Part shown: in pieces, positions 1-8,214 of the stretch
How the letters are laid out: every line of letters starts with the position of its first letter
How positions within the stretch are numbered: position 1 is the first letter of the stretch
Assembly (NCBI RefSeq): GCF_003143975.1
Contig: NZ_QFVR01000022.1
Location: forward strand, 1-60,802
Reading direction: 5' to 3'
DNA length: 60,802 nt
Source of the DNA: Kurthia sibirica
GTDB taxonomy: Bacteria > Bacillota > Bacilli > Bacillales_A > Planococcaceae
Notes under the pieces: generated by a model
Told to the model about the DNA's origin: nothing
What the model saw: the letters and a program-made list of their open reading frames with translations, nothing else
Databases searched by the model: none
Made by a program: the position numbers and the translations under genes

Positions 1-2
1 GC

Positions 3-146
3 CAGATCAATGAACTCGTTGATTTTTCATTTATTATAGACGAATTAAAATCAAAATACTGTTTGGATAATGGTCGAAATGCGATTCCACCAATTTTCGC
101 TGTCAATCTTAAGCGGATATTAAAACTACTAAATGAAAAAGAGTAA
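3..146 (+). pseudogene. fragment of an IS1182-type transposase, N-terminal part
   Basis: The frame open from the window edge encodes 47 residues containing DFSFI, then YCLDNGRNAIPP. This resembles the N-terminal block (DFSFI...DNGRPSIDPV) of IS1182/IS5-type transposases. After the IPPIF stretch the similarity stops: the frame runs into a short lysine-rich tail and a TAA instead of several hundred more transposase residues. The copy is therefore truncated or frameshifted and not active. The true start lies outside the window. Family assignment is from remembered motifs only. Confidence 0.5.
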
Positions 147-160
147 GAAATAGACAATGA

Positions 161-203
161 AATAAGGCACTTTCTGTTCAAATCGAACAGAAAGTCCCTT
201 ATT
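161..203. terminator. bidirectional intrinsic terminator
   Basis: The arms AATAAGGCACTTTCTGTTC (161-179) and its near-perfect complement (185-203, one mismatch) are separated by a 5-base loop. A T-rich run follows on the plus strand and an A-rich run precedes it. It lies between the transposase scrap and the convergent membrane-protein gene. Confidence 0.75.
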
Positions 204-253
204 TTTATCTAAAAAATCAACTCGTCATAAAAAACGTAAGTTTTTCAGTGCCC

Positions 254-547
254 TCACTTTTTTGTAGGCCTATTTTTTTGTAGAAGTATATGGCGAAATA
301 ATAATAATATGAAAAAAATAATCATAAATATTATGAAGATGGTCAGCATATTCATAATGCCAGACTCCAAGGATAATAAGGATTGGGGTGTTGTGGACTT
401 ACTAAATAAAATACCATTTAAATAGTTTACTGTGTGACCATTACTACCGCCAGAAACAATCAATGTTAATAATTTTATTGTAATCAGCCAAATTGTACTA
501 ATTAAAGCAAGTGCAAAGCAATTTAATTTTGAATAGAATAATGTCAT
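254..547 (-). CDS. small hypothetical membrane protein
   Basis: I do not recognise a family for this 97-residue protein. Two hydrophobic segments, about residues 10-32 and 68-90, are separated by a polar loop of about 35 residues. The C-terminus is basic (QKNRPTKK), so a two-helix membrane protein with both ends inside is the simplest reading. An AGGAG ribosome binding site lies about 8 bases before the ATG. The gene is 30 bases downstream of paiB on the same strand and could be co-transcribed with it. Confidence 0.6.
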   Translation of the reverse strand: MTLFYSKLNCFALALISTIWLITIKLLTLIVSGGSNGHTVNYLNGILFSKSTTPQSLLSLESGIMNMLTIFIIFMIIFFILLLFRHILLQKNRPTKK

Positions 548-577
548 AAAGTGGAGCTCCTCTACTAGCGAAGGGAA

Positions 578-1189
578 TTAGTCACGCATGTTTTTTTTCA
601 TTAATAAGGCAATTTGTTGTTCGTTGTCAAAAGGCGATTTACATAGTTCTTCAATGACATTTTGACGACGTAGTGCGCTATGATTTTGGCTAAGCTTATC
701 GACACCAATCATTTGTGTAATCTGCAATTTAAAAGCAACGATTCCTTGGCTTAGGTTAGTCATCACTTTGTCAGTCAATGCCGTCAGTTTATAGGGACTA
801 TCCGCTGGCTCATATTTTTTAACGATGGTAGCCAACTCAGCATAAACATCTGTAGGTTTTTCAATGAGCTCTAGTTTACCATAGACATGAGCAGCAACAT
901 AATTCCATGTAGGAACTGCTTGAGATGTTTCGTACCAAGAAGGTGAAATATAGCAATGAGGTCCTTGAAAAATAGCGAGAAAAGTCTGACCAGCGGCATT
1001 TTCCCATTGATCATTTGCTAAAGCCATATGGCCAGTTAACGTATTTTCTTGACGATTTAGTAATAAAGGTAAATGCGTTGCAATCGGTAAATCTTGCTGT
1101 TGCGAAATAAGGGTAGCAAAACTATTTTCCTCAATAATAGCATAAATTCTTTCATTATTTGTAATCGTAAATTGTTGTGGTGTAAACAT
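578..1189 (-). CDS. paiB: FMN-binding negative transcriptional regulator of the PaiB family
   Basis: This 203-residue protein matches the PaiB family in length and in its motifs: NSFATLIS near the N-terminus, LTGHMALANDQW, FQGPHCYISPSWY, VPTWNYVAAHVYG, and the C-terminal GIVAFKLQI...KLSQN block. PaiB proteins have a split-barrel flavin-binding fold. In Bacillus subtilis PaiB is linked to repression of sporulation and protease genes, though the biochemical role is not well defined. The start is set by AGGAAGGAG eight bases before the ATG. No paiA acetyltransferase is adjacent, so the usual paiAB pairing is broken here. Confidence 0.9.
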   Translation of the reverse strand: MFTPQQFTITNNERIYAIIEENSFATLISQQQDLPIATHLPLLLNRQENTLTGHMALANDQWENAAGQTFLAIFQGPHCYISPSWYETSQAVPTWNYVAAHVYGKLELIEKPTDVYAELATIVKKYEPADSPYKLTALTDKVMTNLSQGIVAFKLQITQMIGVDKLSQNHSALRRQNVIEELCKSPFDNEQQIALLMKKNMRD

Positions 1190-1250
1190 AATGTCTGTTC
1201 TCCTTCCTCTAGTAATAGCATCTATTAAATAATCAGAATAGTTGTTAAAA

Positions 1251-1284
1251 AACCCTTAGAGCATATGAAAAGCTACTAAGGGTT
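1251..1284 (-). terminator. intrinsic terminator of the PhnA-like gene
   Basis: The 9-bp arms AACCCTTAG and CTAAGGGTT enclose a 16-base loop. On the minus strand a run of T residues follows. It sits directly downstream of the PhnA-like gene. Confidence 0.8.
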
Positions 1285-1294
1285 CTGTTCATCA

Positions 1295-1636
1295 TTAAAG
1301 TTTTTTGACGTAAATCGATTTAATATAAATAACGCCATGACTATCTGTTTTACCTTCAATATCGTGACCAGCTACATCCACGAAGCGAATATTTTTGACT
1401 TTTGTACCCACTTTTAGATTGGACTGGGCACCTTTTAAATTCAAGTCCTTTGCGACGATAATTGTATCACCTTCTGCAAGAGGGTTACCAACGCTATCGC
1501 GAATAATACTTGCCTCAGCAGCTTCTTTTTCTTCGTGAGCTGTCCATTCATTGCCACATTCAGGGCAAACAAATACTGCACCATCCTCGTATGTATAGGC
1601 TGATTGACATTGTGGACAATTTGGGAATTGATCCAT
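1295..1636 (-). CDS. PhnA-family zinc-ribbon protein (YjdM type)
   Basis: This 113-residue protein begins MDQFPNCPQCQSAYTYEDG and has two CxxC pairs (C7/C10 and CPEC near residue 25) forming an N-terminal zinc ribbon. A PhnA/YjdM domain follows, with NPLAEGDTIIVAKDLNLKG and the end motif IYIKSIYVKK. The family was once tied to phosphonate use, but its function is unknown. A TTG exists 15 bases upstream in frame, but GGAGG overlaps it and is ideally placed for the ATG at 1636, so the shorter protein is preferred. It stands alone with its own terminator. Confidence 0.9.
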   Translation of the reverse strand: MDQFPNCPQCQSAYTYEDGAVFVCPECGNEWTAHEEKEAAEASIIRDSVGNPLAEGDTIIVAKDLNLKGAQSNLKVGTKVKNIRFVDVAGHDIEGKTDSHGVIYIKSIYVKKL

Positions 1637-2182
1637 TTTTATTACCTCCAATTCAGTCGTAATCCTCTCTAGCTTGCCACAAATAGTCTATTAAATCAAA
1701 CATCCAAATAAAATAGTGGGAATATGATATTAATAAAATACTTTAAGCTAAAACTGTTTTAGTTTAATGTAATCAAATAAGCAGCTGAGAATAAAGATAT
1801 TAGCGAAAAATTTGTATATAAATGTCATTTATAGTATATTTTATACAATCATTTTTTTAGTAAAAAACAAAATAGAAAAATGAGAAGTCTACAAGAGGTT
1901 AGAGAGAGAAGAATAAATAATTTTGGCAGTAAAAAATGCCTCAAAATCTTGTGATGATGGATGATTTGATTGCTAATTGAAGAAATATTTGCAGGTATGG
2001 ACTATAGGAAAAGACCCTTTTTTGACGCAGACAGCAGATCGTTATTTGGAACGTAAATTGTCGATGAATACTTGAAAATAGTAAATGTAAAGTTAAAAAG
2101 CGACTCATTGAAAAAACGATAAGTAAAAATATCTGAATATTCGGTTTAATTAATGAAAATAGAATAGAAAGGACAGTGGGAA
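1637..2182. other. gene-free interval, AT-rich
   Basis: No convincing gene is present. One 32-codon open stretch (1977-2075, plus strand) encodes a protein-like segment containing DPFLTQTADRYLERKL. It has no start signal and may be a decayed remnant, but I could not assign it. The last 25 bases carry GAAAGGACAGTGGGAA, the ribosome binding region of the acyl-CoA ligase gene. Confidence 0.5.
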
Positions 2183-3865
2183 ATGGCTTTTATTTCAAAA
2201 GAAATGGCATATTGGCAAGCAGAAAAAGATTCTGCTATGCCTTTATTGACAATGTCGATTGGGGATTATTTTGATCAACAAGTAAACTTGTTTGCAAATG
2301 AGGTCGCAATTATTTTTGAAAAAAATGAGTTATTAAACATTGAGAAAACAAACTGGACATATGAAAGATATCATAGGGAGGTACAAACATTAGCTAAAGG
2401 GTTACTACATAAAGGGTTTATAAAAGGGCAACATATAGCAGTTTGGAGTATTAATAGACCGGAATGGATCATACTGCAATTTGCGTGTGCCAAAATAGGT
2501 CTCGTATTGATCACATTAAATCCAGCCTTACGAAGAGATGAAATAAAATATTTATTACAAAAAAGTGATGCTACAGCTATTTTTATTAATTCTTCTTTTG
2601 CCGGAAGGGATTTTTTAGAGGAGGCTCTCGTTATCCAACAGGAATTACCTACTCTAAAACAAATAATTACATTAGATAGAAAAGTAAATCCAGCTATTTA
2701 TTGTATTGCTGATTATCAAAAAATAGGAAGTAATAACTTAGATAAAGAACTTTTAGCGGTACAACAAACAATTACTTCGCAGGCTATTTTTGAAATTCAA
2801 TTTACATCAGGCACTACTGGTTTTCCGAAGGGTGCGTTATTAACGCATTTTAATGCAATTAATAATGCCTATTTATCTATGAATTACTGGCGTTTGAATG
2901 CTAAAGATGTTTTTTATTCTCCTCTTCCTTTATTCCACACGGCTGGAAGTATTCTTGGGTTAATAGGAGTGTTATCAAAAGGTGCTACCTACTTGTCTCA
3001 GCCATTTTTTCAAGCGACTGAGGCGATTGAGTTATTAGAAAAAAATAAGGCGACGATTATGTCGGGTGTGCCTACAATGTTGCAAGCCATTTTACAACAA
3101 TTGCAGGCGATGAATAAAAAAATGAATATTCCATTGTTTATTAGTGGAGGTGCTCCTGTGCCGCAAGTATTGATGGAACAACTTGAGTTTCAGGTGAATT
3201 CAATTGGTGTTGTACTTATGGGTATGACAGAAACAAGTCCTGTATTTTCTGCTACATGCAAAGAAGATTCACAAGAAAAACGATATATTACGTCAGGAAA
3301 AGCCTTACCTTATACAAGTATTCGAATTGTAAATCCACAATCAGGTGAAGTGATAAAACAAAATGAAGTGGGAGAAATTGAAGTAAGTGGTTATATGGTG
3401 ATGAAATCGTATTATCGTGATGTGGAGGAGACAAAGAAGGTACTGAGTGAGGATGGTTGGCTGAAAACAGGTGATTTAGGGATTTTGGATACAGATGGTT
3501 ACTTGAATGTCATCGGACGATTGAAAGATTTAATTATTCGGGGAGGTGAGAATATATTTCCTAGAGAGGTTGAAGATTTTTTACTAACATGTACAAGTAT
3601 TGAAGAAGTACAGGTTTTAGGAATACCTGATGAATATTATGGAGAGGTACTTGTAGCCTATATTAAAACATTTGATAAAACATTAAATGTACATAAAGTG
3701 AAAAAATATTGTGAAGAAAAGATAAGCCATCAAAAGATACCAACATACATATTTTTTATAGATGAATTTCCAAAAACCGCAAGTGGGAAAATAATGAAAA
3801 AAGTTTTACGGGATCAAGCTATCAAAAAAATAGCGGAAAATGAGGTAGAAAAAAATGACGTTTGA
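2183..3865 (+). CDS. AMP-forming acyl-CoA synthetase (fatty acid/aryl acid-CoA ligase)
   Basis: This ANL-superfamily ligase has 560 residues. The phosphate-binding P-loop motif TSGTTGFPKG is at about residues 208-217. The adenine-binding MGMTETSP motif, the hinge region GRLKDLIIRGGENIFP and the C-terminal catalytic lysine motif KTASGKIMKK are all present. It should activate a carboxylic acid to its CoA thioester via an acyl-adenylate. The substrate cannot be read from sequence: medium- or long-chain, or cyclic, acids are possible. It is the first gene of a three-gene operon with a crotonase and an SDR, overlapping the crotonase start by 11 bases. Confidence 0.9.
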   Translation: MAFISKEMAYWQAEKDSAMPLLTMSIGDYFDQQVNLFANEVAIIFEKNELLNIEKTNWTYERYHREVQTLAKGLLHKGFIKGQHIAVWSINRPEWIILQFACAKIGLVLITLNPALRRDEIKYLLQKSDATAIFINSSFAGRDFLEEALVIQQELPTLKQIITLDRKVNPAIYCIADYQKIGSNNLDKELLAVQQTITSQAIFEIQFTSGTTGFPKGALLTHFNAINNAYLSMNYWRLNAKDVFYSPLPLFHTAGSILGLIGVLSKGATYLSQPFFQATEAIELLEKNKATIMSGVPTMLQAILQQLQAMNKKMNIPLFISGGAPVPQVLMEQLEFQVNSIGVVLMGMTETSPVFSATCKEDSQEKRYITSGKALPYTSIRIVNPQSGEVIKQNEVGEIEVSGYMVMKSYYRDVEETKKVLSEDGWLKTGDLGILDTDGYLNVIGRLKDLIIRGGENIFPREVEDFLLTCTSIEEVQVLGIPDEYYGEVLVAYIKTFDKTLNVHKVKKYCEEKISHQKIPTYIFFIDEFPKTASGKIMKKVLRDQAIKKIAENEVEKNDV

Positions 3866-4703
3866 AACACTGTTATTTGAGGTGAATCATAGTGTAGCGA
3901 CAATAACATTAAATAGACCTAAACTAAGCAATTCTTTGACTCGGGAGCTCTTATATGAATTAGAAAATGCAATAAAACTTGCGGATGATTCAGATGATGT
4001 AAAAGTAGTGTTATTAAAAGGTGCCGGTAAAAACTTTTGTTCTGGCTATGGATTAGATTGGTCGACTGCAGATGAAAAAAAAGCACAACAAGAAGCTGAT
4101 GACGTTTGGGATCCTATTAAAGATTATAAAATGATTAATAAATATACCGGTGCGATGTTAAGTCTCTATAAATGTACAAAGCCAGTAATTGCTCAAGTGC
4201 ATGGCTTTGCAGTTGGCGGGGGAGCAGATCTGGTATTATGTGCTGATATTATCATAGCATCAGATGATGCTCAGTTTGGTTATCCGCCATCGCGAGTTTG
4301 GGGAACGCCAACAACTGCAATGTGGGCAATTCGGTTAGGTATAGAAAAGGCAAAAAGATTTTTATTTACAGGAGATGCCATTACTGCTTCAAAAGCAGCG
4401 GAGATGGGGATGATTTTAGAAAGTGTGCCACCAGAAAAATTGAATGATACAGTGCAAGATTTAGTAAATAGAATTACCTTACTTCCAATGAATCAATTAA
4501 TCATGATGAAACTCTTAATAAATCAAATGTATTCACATATAGGTATGGAGAATACAACTGTAATTGGAACTTTATTAGATGGTATTGCTCGCCATACTCC
4601 AGAGGGGGTCGCCTGGCGAGATGTGGCTGTTGAAAAAGGAGTGAAAGAAGCATTAAGGCAAAGAGATGAACCTTTTGGTGATTATAGTCAAAGACCACGT
4701 TAA
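3855..4703 (+). CDS. crotonase-superfamily protein lacking a canonical hydratase glutamate
   Basis: This 282-residue protein has the crotonase fold signature HGFAVGGGADLVLCADIII and the family tail. Compared with rat enoyl-CoA hydratase, the Glu144 position (GGGCE) is Asp125 (GGGAD). The Glu164 position (FGQPE) falls in FGYPPSR, with no acidic residue. A standard syn-hydration reaction is therefore doubtful; isomerase, hydrolase or ring-opening activity is possible. The block WDPIKDY...RVWGTPTTAMW resembles actinobacterial EchA-like crotonases, from memory. The gene overlaps the ligase upstream by 11 bases and is followed closely by an SDR, suggesting a dedicated CoA-thioester pathway. Confidence 0.85.
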   Translation: MTFETLLFEVNHSVATITLNRPKLSNSLTRELLYELENAIKLADDSDDVKVVLLKGAGKNFCSGYGLDWSTADEKKAQQEADDVWDPIKDYKMINKYTGAMLSLYKCTKPVIAQVHGFAVGGGADLVLCADIIIASDDAQFGYPPSRVWGTPTTAMWAIRLGIEKAKRFLFTGDAITASKAAEMGMILESVPPEKLNDTVQDLVNRITLLPMNQLIMMKLLINQMYSHIGMENTTVIGTLLDGIARHTPEGVAWRDVAVEKGVKEALRQRDEPFGDYSQRPR

Positions 4704-4733
4704 GACCATTAAAAAGGAGTGAAGTTAATAACT

Positions 4734-5477
4734 ATGCGTCTAAAAGATAAAGTAGCGATTATTACAGGGGGAACTGGGGGAATAGGGATTGCAACAGCGA
4801 TTCGTTTTGTGGAAGAGGGGGCATCCGTGATATTAGCGGATCTTGATGAGGAGAAGGGCAAGCGCGTAATAGCTGAATTGGCATATGGTCAAGAAGTTAT
4901 ACAGTTTATGGCTGTTGATGTCACAAATGAAGAAGCAGTGGAAAAACTGATGGTGCAAACACTTAAATTATTCAATAAAATTGATATTATTGTGAACGGA
5001 GCGGGGATCAATCAACAAGAAATGCTCATAGAAAACCTGACATTTCCTAATTGGCAACATATCATAGCGGTGAACACGACGAGTATATTCTTTATGATGA
5101 AACATGCCTTACCTCATATGGAAGCAGGAAGTGCCATCGTAAATATTGCAAGTATCGCAGGCATGAAAGGCCAAAAACTTGTAGCAGCGTATACGGCATC
5201 AAAAAGTGCAGTGATTGGGCTGACGAAAGCGACGGCAACTGAATATGGGCGTAAAAATATTCGCATAAATGCTGTTGCACCTGGAGTGATTGACACGCCT
5301 ATGGTTGATGAATGGAAGGCGACAGATAAATGGCCTATTTTATCAATTGCTAATGCGTTGAAACGACTCGGTAAACCGCGTGAAGTAGCCCACACAATTT
5401 TATTTTTGGCGAGTGAAGAAGCTTCATTTATTACTGGTGAAACAGTGGTGGTTGATGGTGGTACATTAAATATATAA
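4734..5477 (+). CDS. short-chain dehydrogenase/reductase, FabG-like
   Basis: This 247-residue classical SDR has the NAD(P)-binding TGGTGGIG motif at residues 11-18, the NGAG motif at 88-91, N114, and the catalytic triad S140, Y153 and K157. Asp36 at the end of beta-2 (LADLD) favours NAD over NADP. It probably oxidises or reduces a hydroxyacyl-CoA or similar intermediate of the ligase/crotonase operon. An upstream in-frame GTG at 4719 abuts the AAGGAG sequence and leaves no spacing. The ATG at 4734 is chosen although its spacing (about 14) is long. Confidence 0.85.
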   Translation: MRLKDKVAIITGGTGGIGIATAIRFVEEGASVILADLDEEKGKRVIAELAYGQEVIQFMAVDVTNEEAVEKLMVQTLKLFNKIDIIVNGAGINQQEMLIENLTFPNWQHIIAVNTTSIFFMMKHALPHMEAGSAIVNIASIAGMKGQKLVAAYTASKSAVIGLTKATATEYGRKNIRINAVAPGVIDTPMVDEWKATDKWPILSIANALKRLGKPREVAHTILFLASEEASFITGETVVVDGGTLNI

Positions 5478-5485
5478 TACGATGG

Positions 5486-5517
5486 AACTGGAGAACTGAG
5501 GTACTCCAGTTTTTTAT
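5486..5517 (+). terminator. intrinsic terminator of the CoA operon
   Basis: Perfect 8-bp arms AACTGGAG and CTCCAGTT (5486-5493 and 5504-5511) are followed by TTTTTTAT. It closes the ligase/crotonase/SDR operon. Confidence 0.85.
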
Positions 5518-5567
5518 TTGGAAAAAAATAATAAACGTGTAAAATAACAGTTACAGGAGGTGCTATG

Positions 5568-5990
5568 ATGACGTGGAATTATAAAGATGGGCTATGGATA
5601 GTCCTTTCAAGTATCATTTTAGTACTTGTAACGAAGCTAGGCGATTTAGTATTTTCAACGAACAATATGGTGTTACTATTAAATGTCGATTTCATCTTTG
5701 GTGCGCGCCCTATCTCTTTTGCAGAAGAATTTTTATATCACTTGCTGACATGTGTAATCCTCTATTATCTACTAAAATACATTGCTTATTATTGGCCAAA
5801 ACTCTACAATGCTGCACTAATAAGTGTCCTTTTTATGACGAGTGCACTGTATTTTATACTGAGCAATAGCGCAAAATATACAGTAATTACACCAACTTTA
5901 AAAGGGTTTGTCCTATGGGTTATCGCACATATTATTTACATCATATCGGTGAATCGTATGTTGAAAAGACAATTGAAAGGAAGAACATAA
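5568..5990 (+). CDS. hypothetical four-helix membrane protein
   Basis: I do not recognise a family for this protein of about 140 residues. Four hydrophobic segments lie near residues 9-27, 56-73, 78-100 and 112-130, with a basic C-terminus (KRQLKGRT). ATGATG gives two possible starts three bases apart (5565 and 5568); AGGAGG spacing favours the second. It opens a closely packed run with the pyrophosphohydrolase (1 base apart), the HNH gene and the methyltransferase. Confidence 0.6.
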   Translation: MTWNYKDGLWIVLSSIILVLVTKLGDLVFSTNNMVLLLNVDFIFGARPISFAEEFLYHLLTCVILYYLLKYIAYYWPKLYNAALISVLFMTSALYFILSNSAKYTVITPTLKGFVLWVIAHIIYIISVNRMLKRQLKGRT

Positions 5991-5991
5991 G

Positions 5992-6315
5992 ATGCCAATA
6001 TATAATAAATTAGTGAGAGATCAAATAATAGAAATTATTGATAACACAGGAAAAAAATCAAACAGTATGATTTTATCATCGGAAGATCATTTGGATTTTA
6101 TCAAAGAAAAATTATTCGAAGAAGTGGAAGAATACAAAGCAACGACTAATAAAGTTGATGCAATTGAGGAATTAGCTGATATCTTGGAGTTGATACACGC
6201 GGCTTTGCAGTGTGAAAATAGTAATTTTGAAGAATTAGATCAAGTGAGAATAATAAAAAAAGAAAAAAAGGGCGGTTTTAATAAGGGGATTTTCTTAATT
6301 GATGTAGTTGATTAG
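5992..6315 (+). CDS. MazG-like / phosphoribosyl-ATP pyrophosphohydrolase-like NTP pyrophosphatase
   Basis: This all-alpha protein of 107 residues starts MPIYNKLVRD, the typical opening of stand-alone phosphoribosyl-ATP pyrophosphohydrolase-like proteins. The magnesium-binding pattern EEVEE (43-47) followed by EELAD (59-63) is intact. The family hydrolyses nucleoside triphosphates to monophosphate plus pyrophosphate; the substrate is unknown. No histidine biosynthesis genes are nearby, so a house-cleaning or signalling role is more likely than HisE function. It starts one base after the membrane-protein stop codon. Confidence 0.85.
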   Translation: MPIYNKLVRDQIIEIIDNTGKKSNSMILSSEDHLDFIKEKLFEEVEEYKATTNKVDAIEELADILELIHAALQCENSNFEELDQVRIIKKEKKGGFNKGIFLIDVVD

Positions 6316-6331
6316 TCAAAAGGGGTGTATT

Positions 6332-7384
6332 ATGAATCAATTTTTACATTATGATGAATCATTGGAGTCACAGTTTCGTGCTATCTTTCTGTTTGGACGC
6401 AATGAAGCGACTTATAAATTTGCTTTAGCCAAATCGATTCTCGAATTGAGTGCTGGCAAAAAGAGCTTTATTTCTTTGCAGGAGTTATCACCAATTTTCA
6501 CAAAACATATGTTAGAGCATAGTAATTCAGGAAAAATCCAAACTAAAAGTAAATCATCACGTTATATTCAAGCACTACAACTTTATAATCAGCAGCAAAT
6601 TACATATGATCAGCTTATGCATATTACAGAACATAATGCATTCGCAAGCGTAATTGATGCTTTTCACCGTATACCAAATAATGATTCGAACAAGCACTTT
6701 TTTGAAAAAGATGTAGTAGGAAGAAAAAATGGCATTCAATTGACCGATGAGCTATTCAATTTGAATTCGAGCGTCCAATTTCGCAATTTGAGTGACGAAG
6801 TCGAAGGACGTTGGAATTTAGTTGAAGCAGCTTGGTCAGAAAAAGATAGACATTTTGAAGTGCGTTATGATCATCAGTTAGATGAATTATTTTTATTTAG
6901 AAAAACGACAGCGCAATCCTATATGCAGTCACATTTGCGTACATCATTAACAGCGGTTCGCAAACCGTTAAATGGCTATCAAAAAGGAAAGTGTTTTTAT
7001 TGCTATAAAGCGATATCTATCAACAGCCATGATCCAAATATATGTGATGTTGATCATTTTATTCCACTGTCAATCCAATATACAACGGAGAAAAATTTAG
7101 AACTGAACGGTGTGTGGAATTTAGTGTTGAGTTGCCAACAATGTAATCGTGGTGATGATAATGGCAAATTCGCTCGGCTACCATTAACCACATTTTTAGA
7201 AAGATTAGTAAAGAGAAATGAATATTATATAGAAAGTAATCATCCATTAAAGGAGATGATTATTGCTATTACTGGGCATACCGTTACGCGGCGTTTGGCC
7301 TATTTGAAGACTGTTTATGAATATGCACAGTCAGTAAGAGCCGCTAATTGGCAACCTAAAGAGCAATATGATAGCGGTTTTTAA
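6332..7384 (+). CDS. HNH endonuclease domain protein
   Basis: This 350-residue protein has an HNH nuclease domain in its middle-to-C-terminal part. The zinc-binding pair CFYC is at residues 221-224, the catalytic DVDHF has His242, then come NGVWNLVLSC and QQCN. The N-terminal 200 residues are not recognised and may be a recognition module. A TTG at 6308 is in frame, but AAAGGGG just before the ATG at 6332 fixes the start. It is not a homing endonuclease inside a host gene. It sits 16 bases after a MazG-like gene and 18 before a methyltransferase, so nucleic-acid defence or repair are both open. Confidence 0.85.
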   Translation: MNQFLHYDESLESQFRAIFLFGRNEATYKFALAKSILELSAGKKSFISLQELSPIFTKHMLEHSNSGKIQTKSKSSRYIQALQLYNQQQITYDQLMHITEHNAFASVIDAFHRIPNNDSNKHFFEKDVVGRKNGIQLTDELFNLNSSVQFRNLSDEVEGRWNLVEAAWSEKDRHFEVRYDHQLDELFLFRKTTAQSYMQSHLRTSLTAVRKPLNGYQKGKCFYCYKAISINSHDPNICDVDHFIPLSIQYTTEKNLELNGVWNLVLSCQQCNRGDDNGKFARLPLTTFLERLVKRNEYYIESNHPLKEMIIAITGHTVTRRLAYLKTVYEYAQSVRAANWQPKEQYDSGF

Positions 7385-7402
7385 AGAAAAGAGGCATTGT
7401 AG

Positions 7403-8173
7403 ATGACACAGTGGAATCCGATGAAATATTTGCAATTTGAGCAGGAGCGTACGCAGCCGGCAATTGATTTGCTCCAACGGATTAGGGAACATCAACCACG
7501 GAAGATTATTGATCTTGGTTGTGGCCCAGGAAATAGTACAGCGATGTTAGCACAATTTTTTCCGCAAGCTACTATTGTGGGTGTAGACTATTCGGCGGAG
7601 ATGATTGCCGAGGCACGAAAGGTTCACCCTGAATTAATTTTTCAACAATGTGATGTGAGCACGGAACTTGCAACATTGGATACGGATTATGATCTTGTTT
7701 TTTCGAATGCTTGCTTACAATGGATTCCCAGACATGAGGAGCTGATACCGCAGCTAATGGCTTGTTTGAATGTGGGTGGGGTATTGGCCGTGCAAATACC
7801 AAATAACCGACAATCGGCATTGTATCAAGCGATTGATAACATTGTTGCGCAACCTACTTGGGCTTTCCAACAGGATTATCTGGAAACCAATGAAATAGGC
7901 ACAGTTGACCAGTACTTTGAGTTATTAAGTAAGTGTTCACAGCAATTTGATATTTGGCAACAGCTTTATTATCATCGTATGACGGATCCTATTGAACTGA
8001 TAGAATGGGTAAAGTCAACGCGATTACGTCCTTTTCTCGCTCAATTAGCGAGTGAACGACATGAGGAGTTTATACATGCTATTTTGCAACAAGCTGCTAG
8101 TCATTACCCACCGCATACAAATGGGCAATTATTATTTGAATTCAAGCGTTTATTTTTTACGGCAATAAAATAA
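7403..8173 (+). CDS. tam: trans-aconitate 2-methyltransferase
   Basis: This class I SAM-dependent methyltransferase has 256 residues, close to the length of E. coli Tam. It starts MTQWNPMKYLQFEQERTQPA and has motif I DLGCGPGNST, VGVDYS, SNACLQWIP and the Tam-like NNRQSALYQAI. Tam methylates trans-aconitate, an inhibitory by-product of the citrate cycle. Spacing to the HNH gene is 18 bases and a terminator follows, so it ends the four-gene run. Confidence 0.85.
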   Translation: MTQWNPMKYLQFEQERTQPAIDLLQRIREHQPRKIIDLGCGPGNSTAMLAQFFPQATIVGVDYSAEMIAEARKVHPELIFQQCDVSTELATLDTDYDLVFSNACLQWIPRHEELIPQLMACLNVGGVLAVQIPNNRQSALYQAIDNIVAQPTWAFQQDYLETNEIGTVDQYFELLSKCSQQFDIWQQLYYHRMTDPIELIEWVKSTRLRPFLAQLASERHEEFIHAILQQAASHYPPHTNGQLLFEFKRLFFTAIK

Positions 8174-8181
8174 GTAGACCT

Positions 8182-8214
8182 AAAAAGGCGACCATTCTGT
8201 CGTCTTTTTTTTTG
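8182..8214 (+). terminator. intrinsic terminator after tam
   Basis: The arms AAAAGGCGAC and GTCGTCTTTT (one wobble) surround a 6-base loop and run into a tract of nine or more T residues. Confidence 0.85.

Noticed and set aside
1977-2075. Short frame containing DPFLTQTADRYLERKL as a gene
   Set aside because: 32 codons with no start or ribosome binding site and no family I can name; at most a remnant.
5114-5395. Minus-strand open frame inside the SDR gene
   Set aside because: It lies wholly opposite a well-supported SDR, has no ribosome binding site and no recognisable motif. The same holds for other frames opposite gltA, fadE, fadA and sufD.
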